Below, in pieces: positions 44,335 to 52,938 of a stretch of DNA of 52,938 bases. This stretch comes from Hyphomicrobiales bacterium (GTDB lineage Bacteria > Pseudomonadota > Alphaproteobacteria > Rhizobiales > Beijerinckiaceae). Numbering within the stretch: position 1 is the stretch's first letter; each line of letters begins with the position of its first letter. The notes under the pieces are model-generated. The model did not search any database, was not told the origin of the DNA, and saw only the letters and a list, made by a program, of their open reading frames with translations. Location: positions 1-52,938 of the forward strand of contig SEEM01000021.1 of the NCBI GenBank assembly GCA_004144595.1, given 5' to 3'. A program made the position numbers and the translations under genes.

Positions 44335-44480
44335 GTCCCGCGCAATGGCAGCCGCTCACGGCATTTTCGTGTCACAGGACAGGCCACATCGCGCCCCCGC
44401 GCGGCTCGTCCCTGCAGGTTCGAGCACATGCCCGCGCGCTCCACCTGCGCACAGACTGACGCAAGAAGCCTTAGAAATTG

Positions 44481-45095
44481 TCAAGTGTGGGCAAAGATAT
44501 CGGTCTCGCCCCAGCCAGCCAGATCCAGCTCGGCGCGGTAGGGCAGGAATTGGAAACAGGCCTGGGCGAGATGCCCGCGCCCCTCGCGGGCGAGCATGGT
44601 ATCCAGCCTCTCGTGCAGGGCATGGAGATGCAGGACATCGGAGGCGGCGTAGGCGAGCTGAGCCTCGCTCAGCGTATCCGCGCCCCAATCGGATGACTGC
44701 TGCTGCTTCGACAGGTCGATGCCGAGCAGCTCGCGCACGAGGTCCTTGAGCCCGTGCCGATCGGTATAGGTGCGGGTCAGCTTCGAGGCGATCTTGGTGC
44801 AGTAGACCGGCGTGGTGACGACACCGAAGGCATGCTTGAGCACGGCGACGTCGAAGCGGGCGAAGTGGAAGAGCTTCAGCACCGCCGGATCCTCAAGCAG
44901 GCGGATCAGGTTCTTCGGGCGCTCGCCGCCTTTCGGGATCTGCACGACGTCGGCGGTGCCGTCGCCGCGCGACAGCTGGACGACGCAAAGGCGGTCACGG
45001 TGCGGATTGAGGCCGAGCGTCTCGGTGTCGATCGCGACGCTCGATCCGGCGTCGTAGCCGTCCGGCAGGTCGCCGCGATGGAAACGGATGGTCAT
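44481..45095 (-). CDS. rnd: Ribonuclease D, short form
   Basis: 204 residues, a DEDDy 3'-5' exonuclease domain. Acidic residues are in VAIDTETLGL, HFARFDVAVLKHAF and the AQLAYAASDVLHL block with its Tyr. There is no HRDC domain, as in other alphaproteobacterial short forms. It trims tRNA or other RNA 3' ends. It lies upstream of lptC with a 146-base gap. Confidence 0.9.
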   Translation of the reverse strand: MTIRFHRGDLPDGYDAGSSVAIDTETLGLNPHRDRLCVVQLSRGDGTADVVQIPKGGERPKNLIRLLEDPAVLKLFHFARFDVAVLKHAFGVVTTPVYCTKIASKLTRTYTDRHGLKDLVRELLGIDLSKQQQSSDWGADTLSEAQLAYAASDVLHLHALHERLDTMLAREGRGHLAQACFQFLPYRAELDLAGWGETDIFAHT

Positions 45096-45332
45096 GCTCG
45101 AAACCTCACTCGGGCCGCGCCGAACGCGCCCTTAGACTGCACTTCACGGAAAACGGGAAACGGCAGGCCGCGCGCCGATGGCGCCACGCGTTTCGCAGCT
45201 AACGGCCAGCCCCGCCCCGTTCAAGCCCTTTCTGCGTCGAGATAAACTCTTAGGCGCCTCGTTAACCCTTTATTCACCATAGGCTTCATCCCGGCGGCAG
45301 GCCATGCGACAACCGTCATCGGAGCTCGCCTG

Positions 45333-45761
45333 ATGTCACTGATCCGCCTTTTCAGCGAATTCGACGGCCGCATCGGCTTGCGGACCTTCTGGCTCGGCAG
45401 CATCGCGGTCGCGCTGACGCTGCTCGCCATCGAGCGCACGGTGCCGCTTCTGGCGGACCACCACGCCACCCTCGCGATCATCGCCTTCGTGAAGGCCTTC
45501 GCCCTGTTTCCCTGGGCCGCGCTGGCGGCCAAACGCGCGACCGACCGCGGCAGCACCCCGCTGTTCGGCATCCTGCTGATCTGCGCGATCGTGCTGCCGG
45601 ACCATCTGAAGCCTCTCGCCTCGATCGGCTGGCGCCCATCGCTGGAGGCGATCTCGACCATGGCCTGGGTCGTCGCCTTCATCGATCTCGGCCTGATGCC
45701 GTCGGCTGTGCATGGGGACAGGGTTGCGGCTACGCCTGCGGGTGCTAAAGCGGCGGAATGA
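45333..45761 (+). CDS. DUF805 membrane protein
   Basis: 142 residues with four hydrophobic segments. The N-terminal FSEFDGRIGLRTFWLGS and KRATDRG in the loop match DUF805. Function unknown. A GGAG ribosome-binding site precedes the ATG. Its stop overlaps the dapE start as ATGA, so the two are translated together. Confidence 0.82.
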   Translation: MSLIRLFSEFDGRIGLRTFWLGSIAVALTLLAIERTVPLLADHHATLAIIAFVKAFALFPWAALAAKRATDRGSTPLFGILLICAIVLPDHLKPLASIGWRPSLEAISTMAWVVAFIDLGLMPSAVHGDRVAATPAGAKAAE

Positions 45762-46969
45762 GCGCCGCACCGACCTCCACCGCCCCTGCCCTGCCCTTCG
45801 ACCCGACCGATCCGGTCGCCCTCACACAAGCGCTGGTGCGCTGTCCCTCCGTGACGCCGGAGGGAGGCGGCGCTCTCGCCTTGCTCGACGCCGTGCTGTC
45901 GGCGGAAGGCTACGACGTGCATCGCCCGGTCTTCAGCGCGCCGGGCACGCCCGATGTCGAGAACCTCTATGCGCGCATCGGCGACACCGCTCCCGTCTTT
46001 GTGATCGCCGGCCATACCGACGTCGTGCCTGTCGGCGACGCGGCGGCCTGGACGCGCGAGCCCTTCGGCGGCGCCATCGAGAACGGCACCCTCTACGGGC
46101 GCGGCGCCTGCGACATGAAGGGCGGGCTCGCGGCCATGGTCTCTGCCGCGATCCGCTATCGGCGCGGCAATCCGGACACCCCAGGCTCGATCGCCTTCCT
46201 GGTCACCGGCGACGAGGAAGGCCCCTCCGTCAACGGTACGGTCAAGCTCCTGGCGTGGGCGCATGAACGCGGCGAGCGCTTCGACCATTGCATCCTCGGC
46301 GAGCCGACCAACCCCGCTGCGATGAGCGACATGATCAAGATCGGCCGGCGGGGCTCGCTGACCGGCAAACTGACCGTTCAGGGCACGCAGGGCCATGTCG
46401 GGTATCCCCATCTCGCCGACAACCCGATCCGTGGCATGGTCCGCCTGCTCGCCGCCCTCGACGCCACGCCGCTCGACGGCGGCACCGAACATTTCGACGC
46501 GAGCAACCTCGAAGTCACGACGCTCGATGTCGGCAATCCCGCGACCAACGTCATCCCCGCGCAGGCGAAGGCGGCCTTCAACATCCGCTTCAACGACACC
46601 TGGACGCCGGAGACGCTCGCAGCCGAGCTCGAACGGCGCCTGCGCGAAGCGGCCGGTAACCTGGTGCGCTACACGCTCGAGGTCCAGCCGACCAATGCCG
46701 TCGCCTTCCTGACCGAACCCGGCCCCTTCGTGGCGCTCGTCACTGAGGCGGTCGAAGCCGAGACCGGCAAGCGTCCGGCGCTCTCGACCACGGGCGGCAC
46801 GTCCGATGCGCGATTCATCAAGGATTACTGCCCCGTCGTCGAGTACGGCGTCGTCGGCAAGACGATGCATCAGATCGACGAATCCGTCGCCGTCGCGGAT
46901 CTCATGTCGCTCGAGCGGATCACGCATCGTTTACTCGCGAGCTATTTTGCAGCGCAGCACGAGGCTTGA
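45758..46969 (+). CDS. dapE: Succinyl-diaminopimelate desuccinylase
   Basis: 403 residues; removes succinate from N-succinyl-LL-DAP in lysine and peptidoglycan synthesis. Di-zinc ligands are in AGHTDVVPVGD, YGRGACDMKGG and TGDEEGPS; the second-domain substrate residues TGGTSDARFI and the final His in GKTMHQIDE are present. An N-terminal extension of about 20 residues precedes the family start. Confidence 0.94.
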   Translation: MSAAPTSTAPALPFDPTDPVALTQALVRCPSVTPEGGGALALLDAVLSAEGYDVHRPVFSAPGTPDVENLYARIGDTAPVFVIAGHTDVVPVGDAAAWTREPFGGAIENGTLYGRGACDMKGGLAAMVSAAIRYRRGNPDTPGSIAFLVTGDEEGPSVNGTVKLLAWAHERGERFDHCILGEPTNPAAMSDMIKIGRRGSLTGKLTVQGTQGHVGYPHLADNPIRGMVRLLAALDATPLDGGTEHFDASNLEVTTLDVGNPATNVIPAQAKAAFNIRFNDTWTPETLAAELERRLREAAGNLVRYTLEVQPTNAVAFLTEPGPFVALVTEAVEAETGKRPALSTTGGTSDARFIKDYCPVVEYGVVGKTMHQIDESVAVADLMSLERITHRLLASYFAAQHEA

Positions 46970-47037
46970 CGGTCTGGAACCACGGCGCATTATCTCGGTT
47001 AGACGAAAGTCTAAGATCGCAGATGGTGGAGACCGTG

Positions 47038-47622
47038 ATGAGGCTGGCGGCCGATGACGTCGCGCGTTCACTGCGCGGCTCCTGGCACTTGATGACCCGC
47101 GGAGCCGACGCCCTGCCGGAGCTTGACCTGACGCGGGACGGTTTCTGGCGCTCGTTCCTCGCCTTCTCGCTGATGCTGCCGGCGACGATCGCCATTCTCG
47201 CAGCGGCACGGCTCTCCGCCGGATTACCCAACAGCGCCGGTCTGTTCACCGCGCCGGCGCTGGCGCTGTCCGTGATCGCCGCCCTCGCCTTGACGATCCT
47301 GGCGGTGCCTGCCCTCTTGGTGGCGCTGCGCCCGGAACTCGCGCAAAGCTCGCGCTTCACCAGCTTCGTCATCGCGTGGAACTGGGCCGGCATCGTCTCG
47401 GCCAGCCTGATGGCGATTCCGGCAGCTGTCTTCGCAGTCGGCTGGGCGCCGCCCGCGCTGGCGATCATGCAGTCGCTGTTCTTCGCCGCGATCGTGCTGC
47501 GGCTGCGCTATTGCGTGGCGCGCGCCGTCTTCGGGCCAGAGAGCCGCGGCATCGCCATGATGCTGGTCGTCGCCAGCGTGATGCTCGACTACGGCGTCAC
47601 CCGGCTCTTCGGCCTGTTCTGA
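47038..47622 (+). CDS. Conserved membrane protein, function unknown
   Basis: About 194 residues with an N-terminal amphipathic stretch (DDVARSLRGSWHLM) and five or so hydrophobic helices. I chose ATG 47038 because GGAG lies 6 bases upstream; the open frame extends upstream to 46966 and overlaps dapE. I recall a protein of this kind between dapE and truA in relatives. No domain recognised; loosely like a YIP1-type bundle. Confidence 0.65.
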   Translation: MRLAADDVARSLRGSWHLMTRGADALPELDLTRDGFWRSFLAFSLMLPATIAILAAARLSAGLPNSAGLFTAPALALSVIAALALTILAVPALLVALRPELAQSSRFTSFVIAWNWAGIVSASLMAIPAAVFAVGWAPPALAIMQSLFFAAIVLRLRYCVARAVFGPESRGIAMMLVVASVMLDYGVTRLFGLF

Positions 47623-47639
47623 GGCGCCTTACGCCTCAG
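47619..47639. terminator. Hairpin between convergent genes
   Basis: CTGAGGCG / CGCCTCAG with a 5-base loop. The stem contains the stop codons of both converging genes. No strong T-run on either side, so bidirectional termination is probable but unproven. Confidence 0.5.
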
Positions 47640-48388
47640 CCCGACTGTTCGACATAGTCAACGCCAGCGAGATAAAGCCCGCTGGACGGCGCCAGCGCGG
47701 CGCATTGCGAGCGGTCGCGCGCCGCCAGCACCTTGCCGACCTTGTTCTCCGGCCAGCGGCCCATCCCGACCATCTTCAGGCAGCCGACGATTGAACGGAC
47801 CTGATGGTGCAGGAAGGAGCGGGCGTGGACATAGACCACGATCTCGGAGCCTTCGCGGCGGACGTCGCAGCGGTCGAGCGTGCGGACCGGGCTGTTGGCC
47901 TGGCATTCGGCGGCGCGGAAGGTGGTGAAATCATGCTGGCCGAGCAGCGCCTTGGCCGCCCGGTCCATCGCCTCGTGGTCGAGCTTGACCGGCACATGCC
48001 AGACCCGGTTGCGATCGAGCGCCGGTTGCGCCCGGCGGTCCAGGATGCGGTAGACGTAATAGCGGCGCCGCGCCGAGATACGGGCGTCGAAAGTATCGGG
48101 CACGGCCTCGGCGCTCAGCACCGCGACCGGCATCCGCTTCAACCGCGCATTAGTCGCGTCGCGCACGACATCGGTGCGCCAGTCCTTGTCGATATCGACA
48201 TGGGCGACCTGATGGGTGGCATGGACGCCCGCATCGGTCCGGCCGGCGCAGTGCAGCCTGACAGGATGGCCGCAGAAGGCCTCGACGGCTTCCTCGACGC
48301 TCTGCTGCACGGACGGGCCGTTGAGCTGGCGCTGCCAGCCAGAGAACGGCGTGCCGTCATATTCGATGACGAGCTTGTAACGCGGCAT
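47636..48388 (-). CDS. truA: tRNA pseudouridine(38-40) synthase
   Basis: 250 residues. The catalytic Asp is in HCAGRTDAGVHA; other family segments are EYDGTPFSGWQRQ at the start and SFLHHQVRSIVG. It modifies the anticodon stem-loop of many tRNAs. Its ATG overlaps the fmt stop as TGATG. Confidence 0.95.
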   Translation of the reverse strand: MPRYKLVIEYDGTPFSGWQRQLNGPSVQQSVEEAVEAFCGHPVRLHCAGRTDAGVHATHQVAHVDIDKDWRTDVVRDATNARLKRMPVAVLSAEAVPDTFDARISARRRYYVYRILDRRAQPALDRNRVWHVPVKLDHEAMDRAAKALLGQHDFTTFRAAECQANSPVRTLDRCDVRREGSEIVVYVHARSFLHHQVRSIVGCLKMVGMGRWPENKVGKVLAARDRSQCAALAPSSGLYLAGVDYVEQSG

Positions 48389-49317
48389 CAGAGCTTGCCG
48401 CCGGCTCCGAGCCGGGCGCCGCGCAGGAACTCGGCCCCGCTCATCGGCGCCTTGCCGGCGCGCTGGACCTGCAGCAGCTTCACTGCCCCAACGGCGCAGG
48501 CTACGGTGCCCTCGTCGTCGAGCAGCGTGCCGGGCTCGGCCGCGCCGCCGGCACGGGCCGTGCGCAGGATCTTCAACCGCTCCGGCCCCTTGCCGAGATC
48601 GATCTCTGCGAAGGCGCCCGGGAAGGGCGAGAGGCCGCGCACGAGGTCGTGGACCTGCTGCGCCGGCAGCGCCCAGCTCAGCTTGGCCTCGGCATTGGCG
48701 ATCTTGCTGGCATAGGTCACGCCCTCTTCCGGTTGCGGCGTGAATTGCAGCCCGCCACGCCCGAGCGCCGCCAGCGCGCGCACCATCAGGTCGGCGCCGA
48801 GGGGGCTCAATCGGTCGTGCAATTCGCCGGCTGTCATGTCCGGGCCTATGGCCAGGCTCTCGACCATGCCGACCGGGCCGGTGTCGAGACCTGCTTCCAT
48901 CTTCATCACGCAGACGCCGCTCTCGTCATCCCCAGCCATGATCGCGCGCTGGATCGGGGCGGCGCCGCGCCAGCGCGGCAGCAGCGAGGCGTGGAGATTG
49001 AGGCAGCCGAGCTCCGGCAGATCGAGGATCGCCTGGGGCAGGATCATGCCAAAGGCGACGACGACGGCGACATCGGCGTCATGCGAGGCGATGATCTCAG
49101 CCTGCTCCGGTGTCTTCAATGTCTTTGGGGTGAAGACCGGGATGCCGAAGCGTTCGGCGGCGCGGTGCACCGGAGAGGGCTTCAATTCGAGGCCGCGGCC
49201 GGCCTGCGCGGGAGCGCGGGTGTAGCAGGAGACGACCTCGTGCCCCTGGCCGACGATCTCGGTCAGCACCGGCACCGCGAAATCCGGCGTGCCCATGAAG
49301 ATGACGCGCAAACTCAT
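48388..49317 (-). CDS. fmt: Methionyl-tRNA formyltransferase
   Basis: 309 residues. The N-terminal formyl-transferase domain has [12 protein letters not shown] at the start and the catalytic block [18 protein letters not shown]; the C-terminal OB-like domain begins near 205. It formylates initiator Met-tRNA. Located between def and truA on one strand, the usual cluster. Confidence 0.95.
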   Translation of the reverse strand: MSLRVIFMGTPDFAVPVLTEIVGQGHEVVSCYTRAPAQAGRGLELKPSPVHRAAERFGIPVFTPKTLKTPEQAEIIASHDADVAVVVAFGMILPQAILDLPELGCLNLHASLLPRWRGAAPIQRAIMAGDDESGVCVMKMEAGLDTGPVGMVESLAIGPDMTAGELHDRLSPLGADLMVRALAALGRGGLQFTPQPEEGVTYASKIANAEAKLSWALPAQQVHDLVRGLSPFPGAFAEIDLGKGPERLKILRTARAGGAAEPGTLLDDEGTVACAVGAVKLLQVQRAGKAPMSGAEFLRGARLGAGGKL

Positions 49318-49397
49318 ACGCTCGACCTTACCTTGATCCGGCTCGACACCGGAAAGACGAGAACGGCCCGTATCCTGAGAAGCAGCCGAAAGCTAAC

Positions 49398-49442
49398 GTC
49401 TCGAAGGATGATCCAGCCGCCTCCTGAAGCATCCTTCGAGAC
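49398..49442. repeat. Inverted repeat between def and fmt
   Basis: GTCTCGAAGGATG (49398-49410) and CATCCTTCGAGAC (49430-49442) are perfect 13-bp arms with a 19-base loop. A GCCGCGTGCCGCGGC block and TCAGGACGA follow. CATCCTTCGAGAC...CCTCAGGA is a string I recall as common in intergenic repeats of Hyphomicrobiales (third repeat family here). Confidence 0.65.
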
Positions 49443-49496
49443 GCCGCGTGCCGCGGCACCTCAGGACGAACACTTGGGTAGAGACAGAGACCGCCG

Positions 49497-50036
49497 TTAA
49501 GCGGCCCGCTCGCGCTTGGCCGCCTTGGCGAATTTCTTGGTGACGCGCTCGCGCTTCAAGCGCGAGAGGTGATCGATGAAGAGCACACCGTCGAGATGGT
49601 CGATCTCATGCTGCAGGCAGGTGGCGAGCAGGCCCTTGGCCGCGACTTCCTGCGTCTTGCCGTCGAGATCCATGTAGCGGACCTTGACCTCGGCCGGGCG
49701 CTCGACCTCCTCGTAATATTCGGGGATCGAGAGACAGCCCTCCTCATAGGCGCTGAACTCGTCCGAGGACCAGGTAACCTCCGGATTGATGAAGACCTGG
49801 GGCTTCCTCGGCTCGGGCTCCTCGCCCTCCTTCGCCTCGGGCTTCGACAGGTCGATCGTCACCACGCGCAGCGGCACGCCGATCTGGATCGCCGCAAGCC
49901 CGATGCCGGGCGCATCGTACATCGTCTCGAACATGTCCGCGACCAGTGTCCTGATCTCGGACGTGACGGCCTCGACCGGCTCCGAGACAAGGCGAAGCTG
50001 GGCGTCGGGCAGGATGACGAGCGGGCGAACGGACAT
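49497..50036 (-). CDS. def: Peptide deformylase
   Basis: 179 residues. Metal-site motifs: [19 protein letters not shown] (Cys ligand) and QHEIDHLDG (HExxH). It removes the formyl group from new proteins. The ATG at 50036 is the family start; the open frame upstream would add 28 unrelated residues. It is divergent from rmuC by 113 bases. Confidence 0.95.
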   Translation of the reverse strand: MSVRPLVILPDAQLRLVSEPVEAVTSEIRTLVADMFETMYDAPGIGLAAIQIGVPLRVVTIDLSKPEAKEGEEPEPRKPQVFINPEVTWSSDEFSAYEEGCLSIPEYYEEVERPAEVKVRYMDLDGKTQEVAAKGLLATCLQHEIDHLDGVLFIDHLSRLKRERVTKKFAKAAKRERAA

Positions 50037-50149
50037 GGCATTCCAGGGAAAAAGAGCTGTTGAGCCCGGGACATAAGCATTTGTGGGAGAGCGGTCAAAC
50101 TGTTCCGCTTTCGTTCGCAATCGCGGATCGAATCGGCTACGCTGCGCGC

Positions 50150-51334
50150 ATGAACGAGATCGCCTTCACCTTGCTGGAACGCCCGGTGACCTGGGCCGAG
50201 GCCATCATCGGCTTCGGGGTCCTGAGCCTTGCGCTGCTGCTGATGGCGGTGATCGCCGGCTGGCGTGGCGGCAGGAGTCGCGCGATCGAGGCCGCGATGG
50301 CCACCGAACGCGCCCGCGAGATGGACGACAAGGTCGCGGAGATGAACCGCCAGCAGGCCGAGCTCGCCGGCCGGATGCAGTCGATGGCGGAGATCCTCTC
50401 GACCCGGCAAGGCGATCTCGCCCGGCTCGTCGCCGACCGGATGGATGGCTTGAGCCACAAGGTCGGCCAGGGGCTCGAACGCAACGTCCAGCAAACCACC
50501 GAAAGCCTGGGCAAGCTGCAAGAGCGGCTGGCGGTGATCGACAGTGCCCAGAAGAACCTGACCGACCTCACCTCGGAGGTGGTTACGCTCCGGGACGTGC
50601 TCTCCAACAAGCAGGCGCGCGGCGCCTATGGCCAGGGCCGGATGGAGGCGATCGTTCGCGACGGCCTGCCGGCCGCTTTCTTCACGTTCCAGCCGCAGCT
50701 TTCAAACGGCAAGCGGCCCGATTGCCTGGTGACTCTTCCTGGCGACGGGCGCGGCCTCGTCATCGACGCCAAGTTCCCGCTTGAGAGCTTCACGCTGCTG
50801 CGCGAGGCGCGCGGCGACGATGCGAGGAAGGCTGCCGGCCAGCGCGTGCGCAGCGATGTCGGCGTGCATGTGAAGGATATCGCCGAGCGCTATTTCCTGC
50901 CCGGCGAGACACAGGACATCGCCCTGCTCTTCGTGCCCTCGGAATCGATCTATGCCGACCTGCACGAGCATTTCGACGACGTGGTGCAGCGGGCGCATCG
51001 CGCCCGCATCATGATCGTCTCGCCCTCGCTTTTGGCACTGGCTATCCAGTTGATGCAGTCGCTGGTGCGCGATGCCCGAATGCGCGAGGAAGCGCAGGTG
51101 ATCCAGAGTGAGGTCGGGAAGCTGCTCGACGACGTCAGGCGCCTCGGGGATCGTGTCGACAAGCTCGACAATCATTTCCGGCAGGCACAGGACGATGTCG
51201 GCCAGATCAAGACCTCGGCCGGCAAGGTCACCAGCCGCGCCGAGAAGATCGGCGCGCTCGATTTCGACGACGAGAAGAGCGAGCCGAAGCTTCCCTTTGC
51301 CAAGGGGATCGAGATGAAGCGCGCGGCCGAGTAG
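50150..51334 (+). CDS. rmuC: DNA recombination protein RmuC family
   Basis: 394 residues. One membrane helix near the N-terminus (about 18-38), a coiled-coil region (about 45-155; many Gln/Glu/Arg heptads) and the RmuC domain (about 160-360; [22 protein letters not shown] in part, [11 protein letters not shown]). The domain is a restriction-endonuclease-like fold. The family limits recombination at inverted repeats, of interest in a window with many palindromes. Upstream in-frame codons are not family-like. Confidence 0.9.
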   Translation: MNEIAFTLLERPVTWAEAIIGFGVLSLALLLMAVIAGWRGGRSRAIEAAMATERAREMDDKVAEMNRQQAELAGRMQSMAEILSTRQGDLARLVADRMDGLSHKVGQGLERNVQQTTESLGKLQERLAVIDSAQKNLTDLTSEVVTLRDVLSNKQARGAYGQGRMEAIVRDGLPAAFFTFQPQLSNGKRPDCLVTLPGDGRGLVIDAKFPLESFTLLREARGDDARKAAGQRVRSDVGVHVKDIAERYFLPGETQDIALLFVPSESIYADLHEHFDDVVQRAHRARIMIVSPSLLALAIQLMQSLVRDARMREEAQVIQSEVGKLLDDVRRLGDRVDKLDNHFRQAQDDVGQIKTSAGKVTSRAEKIGALDFDDEKSEPKLPFAKGIEMKRAAE

Positions 51335-51688
51335 CTCCCTCGCTTTCGGGTGCGTAGCCCAGCCGCGGCGATATGATCTGATTCAGCCCTGACATTGTAC
51401 CGATCGGCCTTTCCGGGGCGGGCGGTAGCGCATGTCCGCGACGACGCCGCAGCACCCGCGGGCAGGCACGCGGCGAATTTCGGCCATTAGAACGGCTTTA
51501 AGCATTTCCTGAAAGAAATGGCGGCAATACCCCGCGCCTATACGATCGAATGTCCGCTGGGCTCACGAAGACTTTCAAGACCCTTCGTGGAACGAGCCTC
51601 GATCACGCCTGCCGCCTAAGCCTATATGTTGCCGGCGCCAGTCCATCGAGCTGCCGCGCAGTTTTGCGTTCCCTTGGGATGAGGCTCC
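51335..51688. other. 354-base gap before the chemotaxis gene
   Basis: No gene. Candidate promoter words for the chemotaxis gene exist (TTTAAGCATTT... GCGGCAATA at about 51497-51528), but they fit no single sigma-factor consensus well. Confidence 0.35.
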
Positions 51689-52938
51689 ATGCTGAAATTG
51701 TCTTTGCAGCGCCTTCCGATTTCGAGCCGCCTGGCGATCCTGGCCGTACTGATTGTTGGCGTTGCCGTGGCAGCCTCTGTCGGCGTCTCGCTCCGCGCTG
51801 CCGAGAAGGCGATGCGGGAGCGGGCGCAGTCGAGCCTCACCGTCAACATCAACCTTCTGCGCGACATCCTCCTCACCAAGGGCGAGCCTCGCCTTCAGGA
51901 CGGACAACTCGTCTTCGGGAGCGAAGGCGTCAACAACAACTTCGCCGCCGTCGACAAGGTCAAGGCGCTTTCGGGTGGTACGGCCACTGTCTTCATGGGG
52001 GACACCCGGGTGACGACGAACGTCACCAAGCCGGACGGCACGCGCGCCGTCGGCACCAAGCTGGCCCAAGGCCCGGCTCATGACGCCGTCTTCAAGGAGA
52101 AGCGGACGTATTCGGGCGCGGCCGACATTCTCGGAGTGCCCTATTTCACGATCTACGAACCGATCGTCCAGAAGTCCGACGGAAACGTGATCGGCATCCT
52201 CTATGTCGGCATCAAGCAGGAGGAATTCCTGGCCGTCACCGGCGAGATGCTCCGCGACAACATCATTGCGGGCTTGACCATCGCCGCTATTGCAGCGGCC
52301 CTGCTGTTCTGGCTGGTGCGCCGCATGATCAAGCCGCTCGGGATGTTGAGCGAGGCTCTCAGGCGGCTCGCCGAAGGCGATCTGGCGACCCCCGGTCCCG
52401 CGTTCAGCGGGGGTAGCGAGTTCGGTGCGATGGCGAAAGCCGTCGAGGTGCTGCACCACGCTTCCGTCGAGAAGACCCGGCTCGAGCAGGATGCCGCCGC
52501 ACAGGCCGAGTTGATGGGCGAAACGCGTCGCCAGACGGAAGAGCAGCGGCAGGCCGCGACGCGTCAGCAGGCTGAGCAGGCCCAGGAGCTGGAGCGGATC
52601 GTCGAAGCGCTGGCCCAGGGGCTTGCCTCCCTTTCGCAGGGCGATCTGCGCTACCGTATCGAGGCTGTCATACCTGCGGCCTATGCGCAGTTGCGCGACA
52701 ACTTCAACGAGACGGTCGACCGCCTGTCGGACACGGTCGCGACGATCCAGACGACCTCGGCCGATGTCGGGCTGGCCGCGCGCGAGATCCACATGGGTGC
52801 CGACGACCTGTCGAAGCGCACCGAGGAGCAGGCCTCCTCGCTGGAGGAGACCGCCGCCACGACCGAGGAGCTCGCAGCCTCGGTCAAGGCCTCGGCCCAG
52901 GCCTCGAAGGATGCAGCCCGGATCGCCGACGAGGCGAT
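51689..52938 (+). CDS. Methyl-accepting chemotaxis protein, N-terminal part (runs off right edge)
   Basis: 416 codons visible from an ATG with GAGG upstream. First membrane helix about 14-35; periplasmic single-Cache-like sensor about 36-185 (LLRDILLTKGEPRL, GTATVFMGDTRVTTNV, IYEPIVQKSDGNVIGILYVG); second helix about 190-212; HAMP about 214-266 (RRMIKPLGMLSEALRRLAEGDL). A coiled linker follows, and the signalling domain starts at KRTEEQASSLEETAATTEELA. It controls CheA activity. The kinase-contacting hairpin tip lies beyond the edge. Confidence 0.92.
   Translation, partial: MLKLSLQRLPISSRLAILAVLIVGVAVAASVGVSLRAAEKAMRERAQSSLTVNINLLRDILLTKGEPRLQDGQLVFGSEGVNNNFAAVDKVKALSGGTATVFMGDTRVTTNVTKPDGTRAVGTKLAQGPAHDAVFKEKRTYSGAADILGVPYFTIYEPIVQKSDGNVIGILYVGIKQEEFLAVTGEMLRDNIIAGLTIAAIAAALLFWLVRRMIKPLGMLSEALRRLAEGDLATPGPAFSGGSEFGAMAKAVEVLHHASVEKTRLEQDAAAQAELMGETRRQTEEQRQAATRQQAEQAQELERIVEALAQGLASLSQGDLRYRIEAVIPAAYAQLRDNFNETVDRLSDTVATIQTTSADVGLAAREIHMGADDLSKRTEEQASSLEETAATTEELAASVKASAQASKDAARIADEA

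Noticed and set aside
51497..51528. Sigma-28-like promoter for the chemotaxis gene
   Set aside because: TAAG...GCGGCAAT has several mismatches and wrong spacing.

Overview
The window is high-GC DNA with a gene content and gene order typical of an alphaproteobacterium of the order Hyphomicrobiales (Rhizobiales). The basis is the rnd-lptC-lptA-lptB-rpoN-hpf-ptsN cluster, the dapE / truA-fmt-def block, two HWE-type histidine kinases, a perfect EcfG-type promoter (GGAAC-N16-CGTT) and several families of small palindromic intergenic repeats. A Bosea-like genus fits my impression of the proteins, but that is inference and no search was run.

Layout. Bases 1-916 are the right end of an integrative element: a truncated tyrosine integrase followed by a displaced 3' half of a tRNA-Thr(GGT) gene, the expected attachment-site scar. 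From 1.2 to 6.2 kb (minus strand) lies a tricarboxylate locus with an aconitase-family enzyme, an orphan TctC-type binding protein, a GntR/FCD regulator and a 3' remnant of a histidinol-phosphatase/inositol-phosphatase gene. From 6.5 to 10 kb is a signalling island: a 42-residue ORF behind the EcfG promoter, a DUF2256 protein, two HWE kinases and a single-domain receiver. From 10.3 to 15.2 kb are an efflux/hydrolase/cyclophilin-like set with a divergent LysR regulator, another receiver and a RidA-family protein. From 15.3 to 23.6 kb (minus) is a peptide-import operon (binding protein, two permeases, a double ATPase) continuing into an M20 peptidase, an EamA exporter and an ankyrin protein. Related repeats occupy three of its gaps, and one is flanked by a 16-bp direct duplication that carries both the stop of one permease and the start of the next. 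From 23.7 to 28.5 kb are a DUF4239 protein, two LuxR-type regulators sharing an upstream motif, and a GntR/UTRA regulator divergent from a PfkB kinase.

From about 28.8 kb onward the content is mostly housekeeping: two DUF1330 proteins, pyrF, a TauE/SafE exporter, a FrnE-like DsbA protein, the EF-P modification set (epmB-epmA, divergent efp), a metallo-beta-lactamase-fold hydrolase, class I fumarase, ptsN, hpf, rpoN, the lpt genes, rnd, dapE, truA-fmt-def and rmuC. A methyl-accepting chemotaxis protein runs off the right edge.

The most unusual observations are: a near-perfect sigma-54 promoter pointing away from rpoN and followed by a ribosome-binding site and a 26-codon basic ORF; the duplication around the repeat inside the permease pair; the EcfG-promoter small ORF next to HWE kinases; and a 20-bp motif shared by the two LuxR-type genes. 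I see no CRISPR array, no complete insertion sequence and no obvious defence island.
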